Below, piece after piece: positions 1 through 12,331 of a DNA stretch of 64,000 nucleotides. The stretch comes from Crocodylus rhombifer (lineage: Eukaryota; Chordata; Crocodylia; Crocodylidae). The first letter of the stretch is position 1. Every line of letters starts with the position of its first letter. A program made the translations under genes and the position numbers. The stretch is taken from positions 159,690 to 223,689 of the forward strand of contig JAVSML010021644.1 in NCBI GenBank assembly GCA_038503035.1, given 5' to 3'. The notes under the pieces were generated by a model. The model was not told where the DNA came from, ran no database searches, and was given only the letters and a program-made list of their open reading frames with translations.

Positions 1-640
1 AGTTCAGGTAGTAGATCATCAGGCATGTTGGGGCAGGGTCCTGGACTGGGCCTGTGTAAGGCATGTGGTGCATGCCTCAGACTGGCCAGAATGGACTCTG
101 CAATGTGGCTCATGTCTTGGGTACTATGGGCAAGGCTGGTCTGGCACATGCTTTGTGCAACATGTGGGTCAACTCAAGACCAAGGGGCAGCACCAGAGGC
201 CAGATGATGGGGCTTCATGGGCTGATATAGGCCCATGGGTTGAATCTTTGACACCCTGCTTTAGCCTAACTCTGGTCCCCATGGAAGTCAATGGCAGTTC
301 TACCACTGGTTTCAGACTGAATGAAATTAGACCAAATTCATCCACTTTGAAAATCCCACTTACACTCTACTTTTTAGTTGCTCCCGTACCTATATGGGCA
401 GGGATGGTTTTACTTCTCACTGCATTATAACAGTTTGACTACCAACTCTGGGCATTCAAAAATCATGAGTCAGGCCACTAAGCATCATGATACTTTGAAA
501 AGAATAACATGCAGCAAGAAGCAGAACTCAGGACTTCCCAATCCCAGTAAGTGTGCCAGGCTCTTGTTCTTGAGCTCTTTCTAAGCAATTAATTTTTAGC
601 TTAGTTTTGGAAGGTTGAACAATTTATCAGGTGGTGAGGA
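1..640. other. No gene recognised
   Basis: Moderately GC-balanced DNA with short open frames in several frames at once and no codon-like bias. The first 250 bases contain several CATG/GTGCATGC-type short palindromes and may be part of an old repeat, but I see no bounded element, terminal repeat or tail. Confidence 0.5.
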
Positions 641-654
641 AGGCCTGCAAACCA

Positions 655-735
655 GAAAAGCTTATAATCTTGTGGCTAGAAAGCACTCTCTGGTAGAGCG
701 GAGAAGTGGGTCTGATCCCCGTCAGGCAGAGAAAG
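655..735 (+). repeat. tRNA-like SINE scrap
   Basis: The stretch contains a D-arm-like segment ending in GGTAGAGC (692-699) followed by GGTCTGATCCC (709-719), close to the RNA polymerase III B-box consensus GGTTCGANNCC. The spacing between the two boxes is shorter than in an intact tRNA, so this is a decayed SINE head rather than a tRNA gene. Assignment to a named SINE family is not possible here. Confidence 0.35.
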
Positions 736-939
736 GATCACCATGCAATTCTAGTGGGGAGAATAGGGAAGGTGTTCCACCAGGTTTTGGAGTTAAAGCA
801 GTAGCTACCACTTTGTTTTGTATGCAGGCAAATTCTATGGGTATGCCTTAAGCATGCTTTGAATCTACTGCCAGATCCAGTCCATCAGGAATTCTGAGTT
901 TGAGAATCCCTGGCCAGTATGATAATGATGGATGATCAC

Positions 940-1525
940 TTGCGAATGAGTAAGACTGTCTTCCGAGGATCTTACTAGTGAGTCTGCAGGTGGCTCCATA
1001 GCCCAAATCTAGATCCACATGTCTTGTTGCAGGGAGGACAGGTGTTTCCAGGAGGGATGGGCACTGTGTTGCTGTGTTGGATGTTCTGATGTTCTTTTCA
1101 CCTGTTTCTCTTTTCCTCTTCTACCTGTTGACAAGCTGTTTCAAAATGTTGAGGTTCCTCCCAAAGAGTCTTACTCCATTTTGGTCAGTCCTGAGTAAGG
1201 GTCTCCTAAGTGTTGATGTCGATGTTACACCTCTTCATGTTTGTGTTCAGGGTGTCTTTGACGTGCTTTCGTTGTTCTCTACTACTTCACTGACCCTTTT
1301 TCAGCTGTGAGAAAAAGATTCTCTTTGGAAAGCGGGAGTCAGGCATGCAAACAACACGACCTGTCCAGCAAAGTTGGTTTTGCATCTCAATGCTGTTGGA
1401 ATTTGCTTTGGCCAAGATGCTGATGTTTGTACATACAGCCTGCTAGCTAATCTGAAGGATCTTGCAAAGGCACCGTTGGTGGTACTTTTCCAAGCTCTTG
1501 AGACGTCTTCTGTAGCGATCCTCTC
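940..1525 (-). pseudogene. LINE ORF2 C-terminal region, decayed
   Basis: Read on the minus strand from about 1525 downward, the DNA encodes a non-LTR retrotransposon C-terminal region: a tract with SLEKYHQRCL, then a degenerate form of the common GHVxRMPDSR block (here GRVVCMPDSRFPKRIFFSQL), then a KDTLNTNMKRCNID block and further down a SSLQQD block. In-frame stops interrupt it (one just after the KILQIS segment, one after QLKKGQ), so it is dead. The pattern is that of RTE-like or related LINEs in fish and reptiles; I cannot name the family. It lies immediately beside a plus-strand segment (1526-2005) that may be another part of the same element. Confidence 0.65.
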
Positions 1526-2005
1526 TGGGGATCGCTACCTTGTAGTGGTGGAGATGCTTGCGTGTTCTAGTGATCCTGAGAGCAAGGCTGTTGGGAGCTT
1601 TATGCTCCTGGTAGGGTCACCCATGGCAGCAAGGTCAAGGGGGAGGTTCCTGACTAAGAGCGATCCAAGAAGACCTCAATGGTGGACGAGGTGGAAGAAA
1701 AGTGTAACCCCCTTTTCAGGGACTGTGAAGGCAGATGAAGGGTGCAGCAGATCAAGGGTCTCCAACTGTCTTGGATTCCATGCCATTGGACTAGAGCCCT
1801 ATCTGCCAAGGACCAGGTGTCTGTTGGCATGCAACAAGATCCTCACACTAAAAGAAATCAGGCACAGGCATCTTCCTTATGGGAATTACACATTTATACA
1901 GCATAGATGTGAGTTAGCTGCTGACTCTTCAGCCCAAACAGTTCTGTGATGTGCAGAAGCAGAACTGTAAGTGCCTAAGGAATTTTAGCGCTGAACACTA
2001 ACATT
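1526..2005 (+). mobile_element. Possible inverted 5' segment of the adjacent LINE
   Basis: The segment abuts the minus-strand LINE tail at about 1525 and stays open in one plus frame for most of its length, which is unusual for the surrounding AT-rich DNA. It has the look of the 5' region of the same kind of LINE, but in opposite orientation. This is recognition from general similarity, not from an alignment, and the call is tentative. The open frame (1374-1949) crosses the junction of the two pieces, so it is not a real gene. Confidence 0.3.
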
Positions 2006-2054
2006 TCTGTGGACTTTAAGGTGAAAAGTTAGACTTTTAAATTCTGGTGAAGCC

Positions 2055-2165
2055 AGAAAGGCTCTTATCTATGCATGAGTGGCTAAATATCACTCAGGAT
2101 GTCTATGGTGGAGTTCAGAACACAACCCAGGTCTCCAGCTTCTAAGCAAGTACCTTAACCAGCCT
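2055..2165 (-). repeat. MIR/tRNA-type SINE head, decayed
   Basis: The reverse complement carries GGCTGGTTAAGGTACTTGC followed by GGAGACCTGGGTT, the arrangement of A-box region and B-box region in MIR-like and other tRNA-derived amniote SINEs (a GGTTaRRGCAC block, then GGAGACCYGGGTTCRAAYYC). The B box is worn (GGTTGTGTTC). Confidence 0.45.
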
Positions 2166-2169
2166 TTCT

Positions 2170-4550
2170 CACCTTTATGAATTAAGGTTTTTCCTCTGCA
2201 ACCAGCAAGACTTGAAGCTTCCTTTTTTTTTATTTAAGAGAGCTCATACCTCACCAAAAGGCATGTCACAAGAAGATGAAGTTTTAAGAAAAGCAACCTA
2301 AAGCTGCAACTTATTATGTCAACCAGAAACCTTGAAACACTGAGATATGCCTTTTTAATATTGGCTACTAATTTAATATTTCAGATGGGCAAGTGTGGGC
2401 AAATCAAACTGGGATTAGCTCTGTTTGGAAACACTGATAAGAAAAAGTCCAGCTGGATTCCACCAGCTTGCAATACATCTCATTGCTGGAGTTATTATAA
2501 ATGTTTTAGGTTGGCGTCACAGTTGAATATCAACAACATTTTAAATGACAAATAGCTCCAACAAAGTGACTGTGTTTCACTGAATTTTAAGCCAAACACT
2601 TTATTTCAGTAAAACCCTGACTAGCCATATGGTTCTGCCCACCTCCTCAGGGACAGTAAAAGCACTCCCCTTATAAACAGTTTAAAGTCACAATGATAAA
2701 CATGCAAGACTAAAGCTAAACTTGCATTTGTTACACTTCTGTTGATTATTTGTGACAATACCAGAAATGTTTACCAGTCCAGCAGAGTAGTTTACATAGG
2801 AAACCCCACTCAATTACTTCTTGTGCCATGATTAATTGTCAGCTTATACCAAAAAAAAGAAAGAATAGATACAGTTTTCTACATCAGCATTGTGAGAATT
2901 CTTTTGTACTGAACTTTAGTAGTTTGCAAATGGGATTAAAAACAGAGGGGACAAATGGGACAACAGATCTATCCTGGAGGATTTCGTAATTGTGTTGCTT
3001 TCCTGTCACTGGTCAATAATTCTCCTTGAGGGATGGCTAGCTCTACAAAGGCTTGTGTTAGGTAGGGGAAGTGGAAAAAAACAAAAAACAACCCAGTATG
3101 TAAGTACTAAATTCACTTGGGTAGACCCAAGGGAGGTATTTTTGTAGAAGGATGGATGGAGGCAGCTCCTAACAGGTAGTGAACACAGTAGGTGTTACCA
3201 TTCCTCTTAGCAGCCATGCAGAATAATCCTGGGATCCACAAATTATTAGGTATAAAGACATGATTGGATCCAGGATTTACTGAAGAGGGGTGCAGGACAC
3301 CAGTCTTCAGACCGTGGGGGTGAAGCATGACTGGAGTCCTTGGGTCAGTGGGAGACAACAAGAAGCTGGGAAGGGAGCAGGCACACAAATCGAGGCGACC
3401 CCCTACTAACACATCTGCCACTGTCCCGAACTGAACTGAGGGCAGAGTGGTGGCCAGAACCACTTTTTCCTCACTCCACCCAGCCAGCTGTGTGGGGTGC
3501 TGAGCATGGCTGGGGTCAATGGTAGCATGTAAGTTCCTCCTTCCAGCCCCTGCTCCCTGACTGTCCCCCAAACCCTGGTGTTCCCTAAGTGTCAGGGAAT
3601 GGGTGCTGGATAGAGGTCCCTGTTCACTACTGCCACCTTCCTCTGTGAAACCCAGCAGCCTGCACAACTATAGCCCACAATTAAGGACAGAGCAACGCCG
3701 AGGAAGGAAGGAGCAACTCTGGATCAAGGAAGGAGCAGCTCTGAGGCTTCTTCTGCACCTAGATCAGCTGGGGACAGTGCTGGAAGGGGGATATGCCAGC
3801 ATCATTGCTCCCTTCCCCTTCAAGGATCTACTCATGTTAAAGACATCTTATACCGGGAGGCAGCCCAAGGGAGACTATCATCAGTGGAAAGAACAAACCT
3901 GGAACTGATGGCTGTCGGCTACGTAATCCTAGAAAAAGACATTTGCCTGAAAACACTTCCTACCTCTATTACTGTACCAATTGATGCTAGAATATGCAGA
4001 AGTTCAGCTCTACTTTCTATCTCAAGCTTTCCATAACCAATACCTCTCTAGCCATTAGCAATGGATACCTGGGAAGAATCTGGTTAAAATACATCTCAGT
4101 GGGGATGTGACAATTATTTATTTTATTGATTTTTAAGATTTATGAAATAATAACGACACGGGGATGCTGTTTATAACATTGTAGGAAAATCTAACTTATA
4201 CTCAAGATTGCAGAAAAGCCCAAAGAAGAAAACAGCCCCTGCAACACAGGTTAATAATAAGGCAGTTAAAAAAGAAATCAAACCCTTTATTTTTATTTGA
4301 ACACCATCGTCCTCCAACCACATTTGTTTCTGCAGCAAACAAAGCCCTAATGGTCAACAGATTTAATATTTTTCAGACTTGCCTGGGTCTGAAATGGGTA
4401 GTGGCTGAAGAACCTCTTGTGGAGAGGATTTTTTTCAGAAACTTAACTTTTATTCCCAAAATCAAAAAAGCTTATTTCCTCTAATAATGCCTAACAAGTA
4501 GTCCTAAATATTTTCTACATCCCTACGCAAGCTAGGAGGCCAGCTCCATG
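2170..4550. other. Unique DNA with one GC-rich repeat block
   Basis: Mostly AT-rich DNA without a gene. The section 3300-3720 is clearly more GC-rich and shares a stretch with the block at 22.1-22.9 kb: both have a phrase reading GTTCCTYCTTCCAGCCCCTG about 30 bases after a CTGGG/CAGCCAGGG motif. I take both as copies of one interspersed repeat family. Open frames there occur on both strands and are composition artefacts. Confidence 0.45.
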
Positions 4551-4552
4551 TC

Positions 4553-4585
4553 CCATAAGGGTGCCATAAGGGTGCCATAAGGGTG
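4553..4585. repeat. Three-copy 11-bp tandem repeat
   Basis: The unit CCATAAGGGTG occurs three times in a row without a mismatch (4553, 4564, 4575). It is a minimal tandem array, probably from slippage. Confidence 0.9.
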
Positions 4586-5214
4586 TTTTATTAGTCTTGA
4601 ACATCATTTCAAAAGGGAGAAAAGAGCAATGACTTGACCTTGCCAGAAAGGCCACAGCTTTCAAGGAAGCAAACTATTTCAGCTCTCAAGATCCCTTTAA
4701 AGAAAACCAGAACCAAACAGCAGATTCTGACATTTGATGAATTCACAAACTACTTCTAAAACCCTACTCTTCACAATTATATTTCAAGAAATTGTCATTG
4801 TAACATGGTGCGTGGAACTGGAGAAAAGTCAGGCTTCAGAAGGGACTTGATACAGTGTGACAGTATACACAAGTAGCAGTTTGCTCCCATTGGGAACCGG
4901 TTATACTTGTCTGTTTTACCTGTTTGTGTCTTTAAAGTGACTAGTAAATTCTTATAAGTGAACTGTGAATATCTACAGTAAGAGCAGAATGGCAGCAGAG
5001 ATGGTGCTGTTGCCCAGGGTATCTATATACGGAACCCAAAATAAATGCATCGGTGAACCCAACTGGCATGAAAACTGACAAGTAAGTTTATGAAAGTAGT
5101 TAACAGTCTATTAGGTACACTGGTTTGTTTCTGTGTTAATTGCTCATTCTTCTTGCTTAAATTTGCAGACCGTGAAAGTGTCTAAGAGTACACATGACAG
5201 ACAAGCAGAGGGTC

Positions 5215-5760
5215 GAGACAATTTTTTCTTTATGCTCCAAACAGAAGCCTGATTAAAAGGGAAGTGCTTTTCCATTTCCCAAGTGTTACCAAAGTATCTG
5301 CAATTAGCCCAGCTGCTAGTATTTTCCGTTGACTTTTGTTTTTGAATGTATCTTTTTCCAGCCCAACATAAAGGAGTTCCACAATCTCATTGTTGCCCTT
5401 TATGGCCATTATCATCTCTTTCCAAAATGCCTGTGTCTTAGGGCACTCCCATGGCATGTAGTGAAGTGTTCATTTCCTGAGTATCATGCACATCTTCCTG
5501 TCCCTTGAGGTAATGGTTTGTTAGTTCTAAATTAGAATTTTGATAGAAAGCTGGTGACCTGGATTTTCTTCCTTCATTTTTATAATTTCTTTGCTTTCCT
5601 ATTGCAGCCTTATTTTTCCAAATCCAGATTAAACTTATTCTTGTAATTGTTATTTCTTTGATACTTATTGTCCATTCTTTGGAAGATCCATGGGCATAAC
5701 TGGCAAATCCCAGCAAAAACTCTGATTGTCCTGAATGATATTGCTGTTTCTGCAAGTAAT
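5215..5760 (-). pseudogene. L1-like ORF2 C-terminal fragment
   Basis: On the minus strand, one frame reads TLHYMPWECPKTQAFWKEM and then continues to KDTFKNKSQRKILAAG and GKWKSTS. This is the L1-superfamily ORF2 tail: the H-x4-W-x-CP-x4-FW block of the C-terminal cysteine-histidine region, then the AAxxLIAxxWKS block. Just upstream a Cys-x-x-x pattern (MCMILRK) and an in-frame stop show that frame and coding are broken; the preceding 320 bases open in another frame, suggesting a frameshift. No 3' tail is preserved. Fragmentary and non-functional. Confidence 0.6.
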
Positions 5761-6121
5761 ACCCATTCCAACATGGAAATCTATATTACTTGATTCAGAG
5801 GAGGAAAGGATTTAAGCTCCCATGTGTTGGTAGAATATAGGATTACTGTTTCAAGAGTAGTCACTTTTGCTGTAGTTCAGATCACCTGTGGGAGAAGCTT
5901 ACAGTAAAAATGTGTTGATGTTAGGGAAATGGAGACAGCCTCATCTACTGATGGTACAAAACCCTTTAAAACCCCCACAAATACCAGAGACCTTGGTTTC
6001 TGAGCTTGACTGTGCGGTTGTTAAGACTGAATGTAACGATTCAATTACTGCTTGGATTATTTACATGGAACAATCACAAAAAATATTTTTTTCATACAAC
6101 TGTAATAGGGCATAGGGTGCT

Positions 6122-7200
6122 CTGTTACTCCCAGGGGCGTGGGCAGCAATCAGGCAGCTTGAAGCTAGCTGTTATCCCAATCAGGCAATGCTACCTGATT
6201 GGGGAACAGGGCCCAGCTATTATACATAAGGTCTGGGCCCTGAGCAACATGGCAGCAGACTGCTGCCAGGAGCTAGAGAGACGCCACCGGCTGATCTGCT
6301 GCTCAGGACAACTTGGAGGTAAGGGAGGAGCTATGGGGAGGCTGGAGGCTCCTGGTCCTGGGCATGACTGGAAACTGCACCATGCCCTGGTAGGGTAGCC
6401 TGGGTGGGCTGTTTGTGGTGGGGCAGTCCCCCAGAAATGCCAGGCTCGTTACCTCCGCAGTGAAAGGTGGATGGGGCACCTGATAACCCGAGCCCCCAAA
6501 TCCCTGGAGGGTATAAGGGCAAGGCAGAGGGAGCCCAGGCTTACTGTGAGTACTGAGGCAGGGCCCAGCCCAAATGGAGGAACCAGTGGTAGCACCCAGG
6601 CTTGCAGATGAGCTTGAGGTTGCAAAGGAGCCGGGAATATTGCTCCAGGGAGGTGGGGCCCCAAGCCTTGAGGAGCCAGCAGGGGAGCTCCCAGGGGAGG
6701 GGATAAAGGTTTAACTTAAAGAGTCCAGTGGCATAGGAATTGGAGTCCTAGTCCCATAGTGAGGGGATTGGAGCCTGATGGAAGATTCCTGGAGCCCAAA
6801 GAGAGAAGCTTGGAGCCTGACGATGGGGCTTGGAGACCAGGGATGGGGCTTGGAGCCTGAGGACGGGGCTTGGAACCTGGAGATGGGGCTAGTAGTCCCA
6901 GAGATGGGGTTTGGGGCCCACTGTGGGGCAGTGGGGCCCTGAGTATATATTGAATTGTGATAAGGCCAAGTGTTTGGCCAGGGAACATCTGCGAGGCATG
7001 GGGCATGATAAATGTAGGTTGGAGTCATGTACTTGGGCCCTTGCCACCAGGGCAGATAGATGGGAGGCTACCCATTTGATTAACATCTAGTAATCATCAC
7101 ATCAAGGCATGGCAGGAGAGGTAGGGAGGAGGTTAACCTGAAGACAAGTGGGCGGGCCTATGTTTGAGACTGGCCCCGGGACACCCACTTGTTACAACAG
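6122..7200 (+). mobile_element. Possible solo LTR or LTR-like GC-rich element
   Basis: The block begins TGTTACTCCC and ends TTGTTACAACA, a TG...CA outline seen in LTRs. Near its start it has an inverted CCAATCAGG/CCTGATTGG pair, a TATTATACATAAG TATA-like motif (about 6219) and a second TATAAGG motif (about 6511). GC content rises sharply over both flanks. Flanking 4-base sequences (GCTC left, GCTA right) are similar but not identical, so a target duplication is not proven. It also contains the minisatellite listed separately. A GC-rich DNA transposon is an alternative. Confidence 0.3.
6735..6945 (+). repeat. Degenerate minisatellite, about 20-25 bp unit
   Basis: Variants of the phrase GATGGGGCTTGGAGCCTGA recur about eight times with changing spacing and substitutions (GGAGACCAGG, GGAACCTGG, GGGGCCC). 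On the minus strand it gives proline- and serine-rich open frames, which I treat as by-products of the repeat. Confidence 0.7.
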
Positions 7201-7258
7201 CTAATATGAAACAAGGCTTCCCAATATGGAACGCAACATTTGGATGGTCTACACACAA

Positions 7259-7290
7259 ATAAGGAAGGAAGGATGGATGGATGGATGGAC
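7259..7290. repeat. GGAA/GGAT tetranucleotide microsatellite
   Basis: Two to three GGAA units followed by four GGAT units. Confidence 0.9.
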
Positions 7291-10200
7291 AGAATGAGGC
7301 TGACAGAACTGGCAGTACTGCTCAGCTTATGGAATCACACTGATTTAGACTAGACCATCTGAGGCCATCCCCACCATTTATGTCAGGCATTAATCTGTTA
7401 CTTATGTTGGACTATGCTAGAGGACTAAGCATTCTAATGCAGAATAGCACTTAGAAACTCATTCCACATATACCCTCATACACACATCCTGGGACTTACA
7501 TACAAATTCATTCACAAACATACAGCCACATGCAGACTGCAATCATCCAAACAAAAAACCCACTAGACAAATGTGCAAACATATAATAAAATATATATTT
7601 AAATATAATAACAGTACTTTTTTTGGTGCTACAGGTAACCCACGTGCCATGAATTGTTTTGTAGGAGACTGGATTCTAGACTAGTACTGGTTAAACAGTT
7701 GTATGGATTGGATATATCTGTTCTACAGGAAATGTACATAAAATCCATGCTACCCACTGAAAAATGTCTGACAAGATAACTCATGACATAAAGATATGAA
7801 CAAGGCCAAGTCAAAAGCTATGGAGATCTGTTTTTTCTTGAGGAAAATCTTGTTTAACCAAGTTCTTATACTGTAAGCTCTGTCAGGCAGAGCCCAGGTT
7901 TTAAAAGCATGCATCTCTATGGGTGCTAAGACAATAAGAATATTAAATAATAACAATAATTAAGAGCCCTACAGTATCTAAGAATAGGGTTTTTTTTCAA
8001 AGGTAAGCCCATAAATGCCAGCTTGTCAGCCAGTAGTAACTGGCATAGCTCCATTGATTTCAAGGAAGGCTTAATTTCAATGGAGCCAAGCCAGTTTACA
8101 CCAGCTTTGGATCTGGCTTATACTCTGCTGCTGCTCATTCATATCCTTTGACTTCACATTCCCTTCCCTCAGGTCACAAGCGTACATGACGAGTAAGGGG
8201 ACTGCAGGCACATCCATTTCCAGGAAGACTCCTTACGTTGCACAGTGAATCCAGAGGCACCTACCTTCCTATTTCAGGCTTCTTCACCTTGTCTTCTGAG
8301 AGGTGTCACGTACTAGCACAGTAGGCTGGGGTGTCCCCTGCTGCTTCTCTGGATTCATGTCCCTATTTGGGTCCCACTGGTCTGTGAAACAAGCAAGAGA
8401 GGAATGAACATACACAAGACAGTGTCCTGACATACAGTAGAAAGCTTAGTTATAGTAAAGCCCTTCAGGCTGAGCTAGAGATATTCATTTTCTTAAGCTC
8501 CCACCTCTTAATTTTCTTATGCTCCCACCTCTCTGGTCATTAATCCTTGTTGCTCTACATGCGCTAACTCCACTGGCTAATATAGTTCTGTTGTCTTCTC
8601 AAGTGTGCATCTTACTTCCATCCATGGCCTACTACAAAGGTTCCCAGATCCTGGCCTGTGGACAGCTGGTCAACGGAGATCTAGATGATCATGCTCCTTA
8701 TTTCCAGATGCTGAGTTGCCTTAAGAGACAGCTAAAAACACTTGATTCTTCCTAGACTTGACACTTTCCTGGAAGCTGTTGTTGTATTTGTCACGGAGTC
8801 ATTATGTGATTGCAGAGAGAAGGGAAGTTGGTTTTTGTGATTGTGGACAGGTTGCTCTGAATGCTTGTGAGTGGACAAGGGGCATGTCAGTGAGACAAGC
8901 TCTCTGCTAGGAGGTGGTCCATGACATGAAAACATTTGAAAGCCCATCACCTATGGCAACATACAGAATAATTGGTCTGTGCTAGAGAACACTGTGCTAC
9001 TGCCTTACAAAGGACACCGAATGTTTACAGGCTCATGACACCAGCCCCAGAAACTAAAAACAAGAAAAGGGGAAGAAAAGAAATAAAAAAAAAAACAAAC
9101 TTACCAGAAGAGAGAGAGACAGAGACTGCAGAGCTTTCCCAGCGCCCCTTACAGCCTTCCCAGGATCATAACAATAGCCCAGTATAACATCCTCAGGGCC
9201 TTCCTGGGGTTAGGACAGGGGCATGTGGAAACCCTATTGCTGCTGCAAAGCCATATCTTCAGGGTCATATTTTCCTCAGGAGTGTGTTGCTCATCGGTAA
9301 GATCGGGCCATCATCAGACACCTGGGTGTTGTATGTTGTAACTGCTAGGTGATTGCACAACTCTTTTGTCCCATATCCTGCGAGCAGCTGAAGGAGAAGC
9401 CCTCATTTGAGGTATACTCTTGGGGTCTGTTTTCCTATGATGCCTCACTTTGTACGGCATTGCATAAATCCTCAGCATATCTCCCTATGGCTGTTAACAG
9501 GAAGCAGTTCCCACAAGGTGCTGGAAGATCACATGCGTGTCCAGACTCCATGTATTTATCCATGTGCCATTCAAGAACAGATGACAAGTACACAACTGTG
9601 CCTGAATTAAAGATCTAAAACCATGAAGAAATGAGCTTGTGAGAACAGTGTGTTGAAAGGAGACATGTGTCTGACAGCAAATCATTGTACTCAGTATGCC
9701 GGAGAGGAGATCATTCACTCTTCAAAAATCCCTAGAATCTCTGTACCCTATGGAGTATTTCTTTGTGATTCTTTGTGTGGTTGCAACGAGTCTGAGTCTG
9801 TGGCTGGAAATTTTCTAGATACAGCACAGTCATATAACAAAAACAGTCCTTGCTCCAACGAGCTTACAATCAGAGCAAACAAGCTGCTTTACTTTAGTAT
9901 TTTCCAGTGCTTTGTATCATGACCAAATATGCCTTCAATGGGAGATGAAGATGCATGCTCTTCAGACCTATATAATTACACCTACCCGAAAAGATAAATG
10001 GCTCTGCTGTATAAATCTCACAATCTCATATCTGTTTGGCACCACCGGACAATGATTTAACAAGGTAATAATGCCTGATAGGTACACACAGAGAGCCCAG
10101 TCATGTGCACAGGCCTCAAGGAACATGTATAAGTAGCTAGAAATAGAGGACAAAGTGAAAATAAAAACTACTATCTCTGCTTTGATAACATAAAAGGAAA

Positions 10201-11150
10201 AAAATTATAATAGAGTGTCAAAGATTGGTTCTAGTTTCTTTTTGGAAAGTCATTTGTAACTCACTAATAACAGTAGAGAAAGAGAATAAATGATATACTG
10301 CATATGGGGCAGAGTTACTCTTACCTTTCCTTGAGCTAATTGACAGTTAGGAGGCTGCATATGCTATTCCAGATGTGAAAGACCAGCAGATGGGCAGTTC
10401 TCTACTGCTCCGATAAAAAAAAAAATGACCTAACACTCTATTTAGAGAAATAGAAATGCTTTTCTTTGGTTGTTTACAGATTTAGAAATATCATGATAAG
10501 CAAACCCAGGCAGTTCAAAGCAATGATATAAAGGACAAGTGGATAAATAATGACCCAACTTTGTTACAAAACATAGTGTAACTGTTGTATTGTTAATATA
10601 AACACAGATGACCTTTATATTTGCTCTACTCCTTGTCCTTAGAACAGGAAACAGCAGATGATCCTTATCAGACAGTAGAATCTTCCACAGACAGTGCAAT
10701 CTTCCACATTGCTTCTACAATTTAAGCTGCGGGGCAGATTACCATGCTGTACTTAAGAGCAAGACAGTCACTATCTTTTCAAAGCACATGGTAAAAACAC
10801 GATATGGAGTTGAGAAGAAAGACACATGGCTTTGTGAGGCCAGAAGAAAGCACGAATCAAGTCTGAGGACACCCCTTCCCACAGCCATACCGTTAATTTC
10901 TACAAAGAAAAGTCACAACACAAATAAAGTTCACAGTAAAAATAAACCAGCAGAACAAGAGATTTGTCTATAAATACCAGGCAAATGAACATGCTAGTAG
11001 TTGCATATTGATTTTTCTATGCAAATACTTAATGCATGTTAAGGTTCTGCACTAAGGAAATGCTTTACACTGCTTGCAGTAGAGGAATTTGCAGTTACAT
11101 TTGGTGGCTCATTTATTTGCATTACAATAAAGCCCAGGGACTAGAGTCAA
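7291..11150. other. AT-rich single-copy DNA, no gene seen
   Basis: No coding signal, tail or terminal repeat that I can support. A segment at 8627-8955 has weak inverted ends (AGGTTCCCAGATCCTGGCC left; a GGTCCATGACATG phrase near the right end) that could be an old hAT, but without a target duplication. The phrase around 9828-9885 (CAGTCCTTGCTCCAACGAGC) resembles the middle of an amniote SINE/MIR-type repeat. Confidence 0.45.
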
Positions 11151-11159
11151 AACCAGATT

Positions 11160-11390
11160 CACATTGTGATGGGTGCTTTATAAACGCACACAGAGCAATG
11201 GTCCCCAACCTGAAAAGCTTGCGCTTTAGAAAGAGAAGAGAGACCATAATTGGCTGAGAGGATATATCATTATTACTAATTTACAGACAGAACTGAGGCA
11301 CAGAGAAATTATATGACTTGGTTATGGTGACACACAAAAGCTGGGGTAGGATCAGACACTAAACCCAGATGACCTACATCTTCGTCCCAT
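11160..11390 (+). repeat. MIR/CORE-type SINE
   Basis: The order of blocks is that of a MIR-like SINE: a GCTTTATAAACRCAC segment, CAACCTGAAAAGCTTGC, then ATTACTAATTTACAGACAG, AACTGAGGCACAGAGA, a worn GACTTGG..GGTGACACA segment and AACCCAGATGACCTAC. Substitutions throughout mark an old copy. Confidence 0.65.
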
Positions 11391-12185
11391 GCCTTAATCA
11401 CAGTCTTTATGCTCATCATGATGAAAATCAAGAGGGCTAGTTTCTCACGATGCACAGGTATTCATGGGTTCATTTACAGTAGCATTACCCCACCCCCACC
11501 CGATTATTCTGAGACTTGTCAAGAACAAGGTCCCCTTATGTTAACACACAAAAACACACCTCCTGGCTCAAAAAAGCAATATAGCTCTCTAGTCTGCCAA
11601 GAACAAACATGACAAAACTCAGGCTAATTTTGGGTGCCTGTCACCAATGCTAATTCCTAAAAAAAAGAAAAAATCCAGATGATCAGCCTTTACTAGATCA
11701 GCCTTTCCCATTTCCCCTTTCCCAGGTGAGTGCTACAAGCCAGCAGGAAGATCCCAATCCACCCCTTTTTGGCCAGCATTGCCCAGTAACAAGTTGGTAG
11801 ATGGTAATATTATGAGAGCTGAGCTGGAGTAAGCAAACTGGGACAGAAGAAAGTATAAGCACAGAGGAATTAGGATGCAGGTCCTGTGAGGGATTTGGCT
11901 CTGGGAAGGAACTATCTACTGCACAGCTTGCCCAATAATTGGCATCAGGTCATGCTGACTTTCATATCAACCACTTTGCCTCCCCTACAACTGGTGCTGA
12001 TGGATACCAGGCATTTTTCTTCTTATTTCAAGATGCCAGTATCCCTATTGTGACTGCGTGTGGATGTGTGTGTTTCAATATATAATCCATTCCCCTGCCA
12101 GAGGAAATCATACCGGTGCTGAGATGTACTGTTAAAAATGACACCAAATATATCTTTTTTTAAAGCAAAGGATTATTCTCTATGC
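11391..12185. other. No gene seen
   Basis: Unique-looking sequence with a short GT-rich run near 12055-12075. No supported feature. Confidence 0.4.
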
Positions 12186-12331
12186 CAGTGGTTCTTACCT
12201 TTTTAGCCCCAGGGTCCCCCTTCAAAACTTTTCTGAATTTTGTAGCATCTCAGCTGAAAATCACTGAGCTACATCTAACTTCAGAAGAGCTGTGAAGGGG
12301 ACCTTCAGGCTAAAAATACTGAGAACCACCG
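12186..12331. mobile_element. Short non-autonomous hAT element
   Basis: The element opens CAGTGGTTCTTACCTTTTTAG and closes with the inverse of CGGTGGTTCTCAGTATTTTT, giving 10-15 bp imperfect terminal inverted repeats of the hAT type around a 146-bp body. Flanking octamers CTCTATGC and ATCTACCT share the TCTA core expected of the hAT target NTCTAGAN but have diverged. It codes for nothing. Confidence 0.7.

Noticed and set aside
1374..1949. 191-codon open frame, plus strand
   Set aside because: It crosses the junction between a minus-strand LINE tail and another repeat segment, so it is a chance frame.
4553..4585. Direct repeats as a CRISPR array
   Set aside because: Only three contiguous 11-bp units without spacers, in vertebrate DNA.
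6331..7086. Proline-rich minus-strand frames as a protein gene
   Set aside because: They follow the minisatellite period and are open in several frames at once.
8627..8955. Old hAT element
   Set aside because: Left-end phrase is suggestive, but the right end and the octamers do not match well enough to list it.
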